From contig OX387605.1 of NCBI GenBank assembly GCA_947568835.1, forward strand, positions 2,542,001 to 2,606,000: a DNA stretch of 64,000 nucleotides, read 5' to 3'. Under the pieces are notes generated by a model. The model did no database searches, was not told the origin of the DNA, and was given only the letters and a program-made list of their open reading frames with translations. Position 1 is the first letter of the stretch. Each line of letters starts with the position of its first letter. Made by a program: the position numbers and the translations under genes. This document shows positions 20,506 to 32,400 of this stretch, one piece after another. The DNA is from Protonemura montana. Its lineage: Eukaryota; Arthropoda; Insecta; Plecoptera; Nemouridae.

Positions 20506-23423
20506 CTGTGCGCACAGAAACATACGGACCGTACAGAGAATGGAACCAACGAGGAGGCGTCAGAGAGGAAGTGCATTGCTTTGCGGGGGAGGTTTATTGC
20601 TGGGCGATCTGGGCTTGCGAGGCGACGGGACACTTGGCCGTTGGGACAAGTTTGCTGAACTGAAGTGGATGTACTAGTGATTGATGTGTGATACCAGTTT
20701 GGCTCTAAATGCACATGAAAGCGCTTGGAATTTGGGCTGCGGACACTTGAAGTAGTGTCTCTAAAGCCCACTGCGCCAACGCGACTTTTGATTACTCAAT
20801 GGAAACGAATTTATTTGAGAAAAGCGTTAAGAAGATGTTTTTAGAAAACAAGAGATCTGAGATATGGTTCGGAGGTAGTTGTACATCTTTGTGCCGAAGG
20901 GTTGTGAGTTCGTGTCGCCGTGGTGTCGCAAGCCCCGGTCTAAGTCATAGGGAAGATCGAGCAGAAGCTAAGTTGGTTATATTGTGAGGGGTACATATAG
21001 AGTTTGAATGAACAGACAGCCAGAAGACCCTTTGTGTGCCTTACCTTGTGGAGATCGTCTAGTAAGCCTGGGTTTCACTAAAGGTTAAGTGCTCCCACCT
21101 AAGTTACTTGCTAGACAACTCACTTTTACAAACAGATTTCTAAGATTGACAACGAATCAAGTTACTTCAATGGGAAAGTGCAAATCTGCTAGGACTCGTC
21201 GCACTTTGAAAATTTAAATTTCCCACAACATGATTCGTTTAAATTTACATCCATCATCTAGATTCTAGAAATTAGATTCGAGTTTATCTGGGAAAACAAT
21301 GCACACACAAAAAAACATGTCATATGCGTTCTCAAGGGTGCGTCAGACTCCCAAACGGGCCTAGTTTCTACCCAAGCATTAATGTATTCATACCACAATC
21401 AGGTTCGCTTGCAATGGTGGTGCTCTGGGGTGGGTGAGATCACATTCTACATTAACAGTTGTGAAATTCCTGTTTGTTAGTAAATGTATTTGTTGCATGC
21501 CATATTGCCATTAGGTAACAGTATATCTACGGCAGGGGTTGATAAAGATAAGTATAGCATGTTGCAAGATAGCAGCGATTTACCACGGGCATTACAGTAG
21601 AGAGAAAACTAGAGTAAACCCCGGGCTATAGACTAGGGCTAAAAGCCACGCGAAATGCTGGACTTATTTGCGAGCAAGGCACTCAAGTGATCCAGGTTTT
21701 GGCTTTCAGCGACGCCCATTGAAGAGTTCTTACAGAGTTCTTTTTCAAAAAAAATATTGGTTCATTATTTCCCGTGTCCTCGTTTCCTCGTTGCGCGAGT
21801 CCTTGTGCGTGTGTAGGCTGAATGATGTCCGGCCCGCGGAAGGGTGCTGGGCCCACTTTGTCACCGGCGTTGGTCAGCGCCGGGCACAAAGGAAGGCATT
21901 CGGCCGACCAATTTGACATCGATTCGGTCAATAGGGCTGTGAGGGGACGCCAGGGAACGCGAGGGGGGATTACTCCCGTGGGATCTCGAGATGCTCAACT
22001 TGGAAGTCGGTTATCTTATTTGACATGGCATTTTGAGACAAGTGTGATCGCTTGAGATTCAAGATTCCGGCGAATTAGTTGATGAACTTAATGAAACAGA
22101 ACAGCTTAAAATAACTGAAACGTTTCATTAAGTTAGTGAATTTAATTTCACATTCCCAAATGCAGTTGGTCGTTCGCGGGAATCTAGACCTGATGTATGA
22201 TATGAGTTGTGGCATCCGTGCCAATGGCAGTGACATATCGCAACTTTAACGTTTGATTAATGAAACTTTACAGCGATCGTGAGCACCTGACTAAAGTGTT
22301 CCTTTTTTAGATTCTTCTCAGCGTAGAATCTTCAAATGTCCCACCGAGATATAGCAAATGTGCACTACACAATATACACAATAACCACATAAGCTTGAGG
22401 GCGGAGTGAACACAAAACTCATAATATACTGGGACACAAGCTAGTTCGAGCGACTGGGGTATCAAACTGAAAATAATGGTGCAAGTTACAGTGACTTAAA
22501 CGCAAGGCGTAGGGCGGCCAGCAAATCGCCTGAGGGGGAGGGGGGCGTTTCGCGGGCACACGTGGGTCTGTACACACACGGTATTGCGGTATACACCCGA
22601 AATCGCTGAGATCAGCTGTCGGCTTTATGGTGGATCCAACTTCGCTCTCGAGCTGAACAAATCACGTTTTAATTTCACAAAACTTTGACACACGCGTGCA
22701 GCATTCGCGTGCACTAATTGCTGCAACGCGGTGCCATGGTTTGGCGAAAGCGAATTCGGCGTCGAGTGTTCTTGCTTTGGGCGTTGTTGGAGGTGCGCTC
22801 ATTGCAAGGGGTGTGCGCTCACTGGAAGGGTACATTACGAACACAATGATCGGTTTACTTACAAGTTATTGTACTTATGTTCGGTATCTACTAGAAATTC
22901 CCGTCAAAACGTAGTCGTTCGTCTGGGTAGCCAATTTCTAAAAAAAAGACGGATACAAAAAGGAGTGTTTGAAAAAGTTCAGTCTTTGGTCTGTGACAAC
23001 TAGAAGACCAGGGTCACCATATCTTGCACCAGCGAAAAATGAATCGGTCGGTTTACTGAACGAACAAAAGTGGTTTGTAATGGATGTCCCTGCATGCGAT
23101 TGAACCAGCAATCAATTATTGTACTTTGATTGCTCGAAAGACGAGGTTGAATGATTCACCAGGCGCGGGGGACATAGCGTTTCTCGGAATCTTCTTTGCC
23201 TTCTTTGGCAATGGCGTCGCGATATTTGAAAAGTGGGGCAAGCCAGCCTTGCTAATGGCCGCTGCATTGAGATGATTAAATATTGACCACGCGGGACTCG
23301 GTTTGTTTCCTGGCAACACGAGCAACTCTAATCACTTGCCGACCTTTTTCCGGGCGTCTTTATTTCACCGGCGCCGGCCGGCATGCGGACATGCGCAGAG
23401 AGCACTGTTTAGTGACCGTTGGT

Positions 23424-23459
<36 letters not shown>

Positions 23460-26400
23460 TGCGCGTTTATGCAAGTCACGGTGCTGGCCCGAGAGTGACC
23501 TGCATCGAATACCATCCAAACCGCTCGACTCCTTGCTCCCAGAGTTCAAAAAGATACATAAATAATGATTGTAAACATATTGGTCAACAATATTACAAAA
23601 TATGTGAAATACACTGAGCTTGGCGAGATATGTTTCATTTTGTTGAAGCCTTAAGTCGTTGGAAAATTAGTAACGTATTTGCTATCATTCCATTTCGTTG
23701 ACTTTCCTCGCGATCATTGCCCGTGTTTTGAAAACATGTAAGCGCAACATGTTAGATTTGTGTTGCAGTCACGTGTTCTCTCAAGAAGATTGGGCCAAGA
23801 CATTGGAAATCGCATGACTAACAAGTCTTTCGTTCTCTTCTTTCAGTGTGGAGTCGGGACGGAAACAGGATATCGACAACGAGTCTTGCAAGCTGGACTC
23901 TACAACCCTTACCACCACATCACGTCAGGTAGGCACACCTTTCCACTCACAGTCCCCTAGAAGTAACACAAGACAAGAACGCCACGTACCTGCTAAAAAT
24001 CTCCTTGAGCTCATGTTCGGAGACGAACTGTCCGAGGTTGGCGACGAATAGCGTGGAGCAGGGCGAGTTGGTCAGCCCCATCCCCGGCTGGGAGGACGAC
24101 GACGACCCGACGGGCGAGGCCAGCGACGGCGACGGCAAGAAGTGTGGCATCGACGCGTGGATCGACGTGAGGGCGGCGGCCGCGGGATGGTGCTGCATGG
24201 ACATGGGTTGCTGAAAGTATAGCAGGCCCTACATAGACCTGTAGACGTTGTGGATTTGCCGCGACATGCACACAGCTGCGGGAGGCGTTTCACAGGCAGC
24301 TCACAAGTGGGACGGCCAGATTTGGGTGGGGAAATCGGGTGGGGAAATCGGGTGGGAGGTTTTGTCTCGATCTAGGCTAATCTATTTTGATACGTGTTTG
24401 CTTATCGAATTTTTGTTCACCCTGTTAGGACACTATGGTACTTGCAAAACTTGCGGCCATTTGCGCGGAAAGTCTCGATAAAAGTTTGATTGGAGAATTA
24501 TCGAATTCTAAAGCAGAGAGATAAACATGTCGCAACTGGTATCCTCGAGGCGGAGAGCGGAGCTCAGGTAATGTGCGCCAAACAAAGTCCATTCCCAAAC
24601 AAAGATTCACTTAAGGCATGTCTTCGGCAAGTTTGGTTTTCTAAAACGACAAGAGTTTGGTTTTCTCCGCTTTCGAGGCGCGAACTCTAATCCGTCGCGG
24701 GAACTGTTCGGGAGAGGAACTGCTCCCGCGTGTAACGAGTATTTTTGTATTGTTGACTGAGTTAAACCCTGTACTAATCCCGGCTGATCATTGGATTATA
24801 ACTTTATGAACAGACTGATCGCAATGCACACAACGACGACGGCGTCCTCGCACGGAGCCCCCCGGCGCCACGTTGCTACCGGGGAATTCCAACACTCTTC
24901 GGGTGCTCGCGTTCTGTAATACGGTTTACATTCACGCAACCGTGGAATGTTTGTTAAATTAAAAGTTTCGCCATCAATATTTTGTACAAACAAGAAGCTT
25001 CAGTCGGATGGGAAGATAGGGAGCCCGACTGCTAAACGTTTTCTAGGAATGTTCGGGAGAATCTGCCACAAACAAAATCAATTTCAATCACTTCTAATGG
25101 CACAACTGGGGGGAGTTAAAGCACAGCAACAGAGATACCAAATAAGCTCTTACGCCATGAATTTAACAACTTGCTATTGAACTTGTCAAATACAACACGA
25201 TTCAAATGTCAGCTCATGGCTGCTAATTGTCGTGAAACAAGACACAACACGAGAAAAATAAAGAAATGGGCACAGATTGCACAATAATCGAAACAAACGT
25301 GAAACTAGTGAGTAACCCTCCCCGCCGTGAGCAGCTTGCATGCGTGTTCCTCTGCAGCAATGTTGTCCAACTCTTGGTCGCCGTTCAGGCGCGCTTACAT
25401 TAGCCGGCCTGTCACCTCGACCACGGCGAATGGAACGAGCAAACTTTGCCCACTCATTCAAGGAAACTCTGGGAACTGGCTTTGACAGAAACTCTCGGGT
25501 CCGGTGATTTGGTAGATACACCAACCACGTCTTCAAACTCCAAGCAAGGCAAGCTCACAAAGTAAGCACATTGATATGCTTGGTCTTCGACAGTGCGTTG
25601 ATGGGTGAACATTTTGGCGGCGTTATTTCTTAGCGCTGCGGAGAGCGGCTACAAGCTGCCTGACGGCGGGTAGGTGAGAGGTATAAGTTAAGAGGTGAGA
25701 TGACTAACATGGTGGGCGGTGGCCGACGTCGGGTGCAGCTGAGCATCCGGGGATTTCTCAGCAGATAGTCAAAGATAGGAACGTACTGGGACCTGGGGGT
25801 GCAATGCCGGGTGCACCAGCGTGTGCTGCAACCCGGCGCCGGGCAGCTCCGCTGCCGTCGAGTAGGCCAGAGGGTGGTGCCACAACTCGGGGCCGCCCGG
25901 GAAGAAGGGCGAGCCCATATCTGCAACAGAACCCCACAGAAGGTTAGAACACTGGAATGGAGCACGATTAGTAATGGCATAGGACGCACAGGTACAGTGG
26001 GTTTACATTTAAAATTTGTCTCTGAAAGTTTGCAACGTACTCTTGGGGTGACAAGCTGGCCTTTGGTGCATCGTTCTTGTCCCTGACTAACTCGGAGAAG
26101 ATGTTTTACGCTGGAGAAGTGTGGTCCATACTCCACCGAGGTGTAGCGGGTCGGTATGTGAAATTTATTCTGCCTGAGGATGGGGTGAGCGTGATTCGAT
26201 CAAAGCTTCCACCAAACTCCCGCCAGTCGGCGCCAGGTGCCTGATAGACAAAGTTCGTGATTGTCGCCCATTCCACGCGAGTTGCCATATCTGAGGTTGG
26301 TATTATTTTAAATGCTGCCGACTTTCCCGATAAACAAATGTTATTTGCGGACAGCCGAGTGCCACGGCTCTTTATGGCCGTGCTAGCGACGCTCGTGCTA

Positions 26401-29400
26401 GACACCAGGGTGCGCGACGCCGACGTCAATCGGAGGCGTCGCGGCGCTTTGCACGGCGTCGTTGCACACGTGGCTTTAGTCTGCTCGGCGTGACGTCACG
26501 AAGTTCGCGCTTGGCAGGGTGAAAAGAGATTTTAAGGCAAATTTGATTAAATAATTATTGCACAAAGGGGTGGATTTTGCGACAGGATAATAGCTTCTGT
26601 GGATAAAATAAGACGGATGAATTCCGTGGAGGCGAGACGTCTCCGCGTTGACGTCGCCGTCTACAGACAATAGGTTGCGCGTCGAGGCCGCGACCGAGGA
26701 TCGAAGCCCGGACTTTGACGAGGAGGCGACAATGCATCGGGATGTCTGGCCCGTGATTAATTTGTTATACAGTTGGCACCTTCTTTGCATCGCGAAACAT
26801 TGAATGTTTGTCGCTTTTTTGTTTTTATTAATACGTGAGGAGCGAGTGACGTTTGCAGAATGAAATATGCACGACGCGACGCGTTCATTGGCCGACGCGC
26901 AGTCAGGCTGATTACAATTGATAAATTGAACAATTAATTTCCATGTTTTGACAGAAAGCTTACCAGTTGTTTCCACGGCCTCCCTTTTTTTTTTGTAGCA
27001 ATCAAACAAATTGTCGAATAGTTGTCGAATAAAAAGACCGCGCTCACGGTTGCCGGCAAAAAGCTTCCAATCAAGGCGATCGCATTCCCAAACACAGCAC
27101 AAACATTGACTACACAATATTGTTATCGCCGAAAGTAGCCCCCAAAGCAACGCGTTCTCCCGAATAATGATCCCGTTCCCGAACAAGGTTCGATCAATTC
27201 CCGTCGCCTCGGACGGTGTCCGCCGACCAATGGCATCGCTGCAATCCCTCGTTTTTGTCCGCTTTCCTAGCGCTGGGGAAAACTAATCCAAACAATGGAG
27301 GCAGCACGGCCACTATGTGACGATATGTTATTATTAATTGTGTGAGTCGTCAAGTAGCATGCCCACTCGTGCCGTCCTCGCCATTGTCTCGGCCCTCGTC
27401 GCCTCTCAACGGTGTCATCTTCAACGGCGTCCTCGTGCATTTCTTTCATTCCGCGTCACCCGGCCTTTGTTTCGCCATCACTCTTTGTCCTCGTAATGCC
27501 GGGGAGGTCCTTCATCAGTCTGCACACCGAGCTATCTGTCCATCTCCTATCTGGCTCCTTCGTACTCCGGGCTTTGCGACGCACTCCGGACCTCGCCTTG
27601 CTGTAAGAGGGTGACTTGCCATGGGCGCTGTCAGGCGGAAGCTCTATCGGTTAGCTTCCCGAACATTAAGCAGATGGGGGACGATAATAATAGCAAAAAT
27701 ATTGAATACAATGTTGGAAAGAATTCGATCTGCCAGTCGACTGATGGGACTCCGTCCGTAAGAAATTATCTTGTGTACCGCCGTAACGTTATGATGGAAC
27801 GCTCTTCACATCTATCTTTTAGGTGCTTCACTCTTCTCTTGGGTGCGTTTCACGTTTTTGCAGAGCGCTCCCAGTCGATGGATAAAAGCCAGACAGATTG
27901 CCGCGAGTCTAGACGCGATATTTCAAAGTAATCGGAAAAGCGTATCCATAATTGAACTCCCGTAGTTCGCTTGGTCAATTTAAATTACACATACCCCAAG
28001 GTAGCGGAATTGGAGCGCCCGTGCATTGTATTCATTCAAAGTTTCGGCGCAGTTCGAGCTTGAGTTATGGCTAAAAGTTGGATTCCTCTCTCCTGTTTCA
28101 TGTTTGAAGACAGCTCGAAACATCCTCTTGTGATGCCAAGAAGCAATCATTCAAGTCCATTATCGAATTCTAGTCGGAAAGTTTTCGATGTTCCTTGAAG
28201 CAAGTTATTGCAGACTGTGGCAGTGGCAGCGACCGGCTTGCGTGGTGGCCACACATTCTGTTGTGTCCTGACTATCGGAAAAACAGCTCAAGAACGCCGA
28301 GGTGGAAATAAATCAATAAGGGATCCCTCGCGTGGATTGCTGGCTTTCGGGGGGAATGGCATTCATCGGCTGCACGACTTTCGGATTCGGCAAAACGCTC
28401 CAACCTCCTGATCCTGTCATAAAGTCCTTGGATTGACTTGGACGTAATCCCATCAAGAAGTCAAATGCGGGGATAACTTTTAACCTGAACACCAAGTTTA
28501 TTATTCACCAAAGTCGCCCTGAATTTACTGTCTGAAATGCGGATTTTATTCGAAGATGTTTTCTTTCTTGAATAGATTCCAGCTCAGATTGAAGATTGAA
28601 CTCAGTGTATAGGCCTTAAAAGCTGACGGGGCAATGCCCGACATGTTGAAATGCAAACTCAAACATGTAGATATCTACTTAACTGAATCTAACGCCTACT
28701 AGCGATCGACCGCCCACAGGAGCGGGTTTCGATCATTTTTTTTTCCAGTGCAATGAGATGAAATGAGATTAGAAACCGTCATTTTCTCCACTGTTTTCAT
28801 CAGAAAAAATTGGCTAATTCATCTCATTTTAGCTTAGATTACTGGAAAAAGTGACCGATTTGCACCGCAAGATTGGTCCAAGAACGCGTGTCGTTAGCAT
28901 TGCAATGCAGGAGTAGGCAGGTTTGATGGTAGGCACCGATCTCTCATATGTATAACAAGTCTAATCAATGAGCATCACCGAAAGGAGTGAAGAGATCGAG
29001 ATCGTTCACTAGCTACTTGTGCCAGGCTCAATTTTCTCGGCGGCACGTCCGCGCCGAGGAACAAGAAAACGCGCGGTAAGCTGGGGCTTAATTTTCCTTT
29101 AGATTTGGCCGCAGTATATCACCCGAAAAATGAACAGAATGTTAAACAAGGCGTCGAGCATCGACATCATTTTTTGTCTTATTCCGAGCACGATGCACAA
29201 TGGAGCCCCGCGTCGTCGGCGTGCGTGAAGGAAGCATCGTCACGGAGGCGTCGTCACGGAGGCGTCGTCACGGAGGCGACGTTCCTTCAATCTCTGCCGG
29301 CTTCTAGGATATAGACGTTGTGAAAAAAAAACGTTCGTAAAACGTCGCGTCGGGCGAAATTAAAAGCAAGTTTCAGTCGAAGTCGTAATGCGACTTGGAA

Positions 29401-32400
29401 AAGTATTTTGTAATGCAGCGGACTTTCTTGGACTTTGAACTTTGGTGCTCGAGATACGTCACCTCACATTTGCTAATGACGTGCTCATCTAGGATACGTG
29501 TCAACGAGGTCCTCATTGGGCAGATCCTTGGCGAACGCTTTGAGTTACATCCTGCCGCCAGTGTACATCCTTAAAACATGAAGACTCGGTGCATTCAAGA
29601 CGCCTGACTTTAATTAGAATATATCTTGTACTGCACGTAACTCGTGAATCTAGCGCCTCGAACAGGTTTTGCGCTTAAATACCTTCCTCGTATAGAAAAA
29701 TATAAAGTTCTGCTCGAGTCATAAAACTCTGTTGGTTTCTCGGTCACAAATATCATTTCATGTTAAATGATAGTTTACTTTGGGTTCAGTTTTCTTTGAA
29801 ATTTGATGTAATGTTTTCTGTACAGAAAGGAATAATCGTTGCAGTTGTAGCAAACGTGGCCTGTTCTTTCACTGGCGCTGTGGCCGTAACATTGGTCCAT
29901 CGAACACATGTTATATTCGTGTCAAAAAGGAGAAACTTAACGACAGGAGCGTGAAACGCACCGTCATTGCTCAATTCGAGCTTCGTCAGCAACGAGTACC
30001 CGGGCCAAAAGACAGATGGCAGACCGCGAGTCATCGGAAGAAGAAATCACTCTCACTTGATGCTGTTTACCAGATCTTGGCCCATTTTAAGCGTTTAACT
30101 CGGCTAACTAAAGTCCGTTGCCCGGCAAATACAGTTGCTTAAGAAACTAACAAGTCATAACAGCATGTACCATGTAAACAAAGTTTAGTCGAGGTCGTGG
30201 AGAGACTTCAATAAAACTGTGGGCTTCCATAAGTGATTCAAAATGAGAAAACGTGCGCCTGGTTTCTTGTTAGCCAGCATACGCGAGCTCGTATGCTCTG
30301 AAAGTGGATGAATTGTTGTTTTCTACCAACCAATACCAAGGTATCTTCGTCGTCTCCCTAGTTTTCCCTAATTCCCGTTCCGAGGAGCAATATCCCTGCA
30401 CGAAACCCGCGGGTAAATGCTGCCAAAGAAAATCCTTTTCCCCACTTTTTTGGATGAGAATTTACCGGCGTAATTTTGAAAAAGTTGTCTTGATATTTTG
30501 TGCGGGCAATTATAATAAGCAGCGCTATGCCATTTTGATGTCAACCTCGAACAGAGCGGTTGTCTTAGTCTTAGCTCGGACATTATCGTCGACGAGGAAA
30601 AAGATAGAATCCCATCGTTTCGGTCATGAATTTCAATGCAAATTTTCTCCTTCGTAAGATATCTTTAGGCTGCGTAGTCACATAAGCATTAACCACTCTT
30701 AAAACCAGTCTACTTTGAGCTTACCAAGACAGCACTCGTTTCGCGGGGGCACAAGAAAAACTCATTTTGATATTTCTTGATTCCCATTCAGAAGAAAACC
30801 ATGTTGCCACACTAAACTCGGCTTTTGTGATGTGAACCTGAACGCTAAAAGATACAAAACGCAAGGGAAATTAATGCCTGCCTCTAGCAATTGTTACAGC
30901 AAATCTCTAAAAATCTGTGGACCCACAAAGGCAAAAATACCGTAAACAATGTACTTTTCTCTCGCGTGGAGTGCGCTAGTACCTGACTGGTGCAACCGCC
31001 AACTCTCCCAGTCTACCACAAATCCACCCCAAACCCGTAGCTACCAGTCCCTGACATGGCTGTTAATAAGTTGCAGCGGTGAACAGTGTGGTGCATCGCC
31101 TCCCTGGCGCAGATGCTAGCCGAAATGTACAGTACAGTCCACTCTCAGAGATGCATCTCCCAAACAATGCTAAGAAAACCGGTGAGAACAGTATCTAAGA
31201 GTGCACTCGACTGCAGCAGCATCGAAAAAAACTGTTTTCTTGACGACCTTGCTATTGGCGTTTAACTGGATGTTTATATAGTAATGGAACCAATCGAAAA
31301 CAGCTTATCTGAAGCCAATAGAGCAAGGTCACCAGGAAAAACGGTTCTCGATGCTTTCGCCCTATTCGCTGCGAGCTCTGATTCAAATGCTGCGTGCGGC
31401 CAATCAGCGCCAAGGCCAAGCGCCCAATGTGTAACGGACAAATCGGCGTTAGTCTATGATGTTAACCATCTTTTCACGGCCGGACACGCAGCATTCTGCA
31501 CAGAACCAACTTCAAACGAGCTTACAGTACGCGGTCTGTCTACGGTGCGAGCCGACGTTCACCAAACAACGCATTCTAACCCTCGCTTTGACAAGTACGG
31601 GCTAATCAGTCCGTTAAGACGGCTCGTTGAAGGTCGGCTCGCCCCTGGACACTCGGTACCTCGGTACTCGGTACTCGGTACTTACGGCCGGCGGTGAGTG
31701 GGTGCATGAGAGCTGGGTGAGTGCTGATGGTCGTGGCTGCTTGCTGTTTAGGCTTGCTAACCTTCGTGTTACTTTTGGCAAACTCCAGTCGGATGGTTTG
31801 GGGCATGTCTGGGTCGAATCGGACGCCCTGCTGCAAAAAATGTTGCCGTGGAAAAAAAGAAAAAAGGAGCGAACGGGCGCCTTAATAATATTGTGTGAGC
31901 TTGTTTGACATGGTTGATGGGCAAGGGGTGTGGCGGAGGGCGAGAGAGGGGGGTGTTAAATTGTTCGAAGTAGAGCGGCGGGGGGGATTTTATGATGGTT
32001 TGCGGGTCGGATTTATATACTGACATTGAAATATTGGTTTTAAATTTGTGAAAAGTACCATGCTCTTTTAAAACAACCAGCAGAAATATCTGGAAATTTG
32101 TAAGATTTTTTTATTTTTATTGTGTTTGGAGGGCTTCAAAATGTATGTGATTTAATCCATTTTTTATTTGCAGAGTAACCGAGTTTGTTAAAATATTGGA
32201 ACACAATTTAATTAACCGTGATTTATCAAAAAATCCCAGCACAAATTGATTTGTTAAAAAAAAAAAATTGACATGAATTTAATTTGACTGTAAAAACTTA
32301 GCGGGTTCGACGAGGTGGTGATTTGTCCAACTATTTACTGGTGGTACACCTGCATCGGTGCGTGAGTGATCAGGTGTGCAGTGGCGGGGCAGGACACGGC

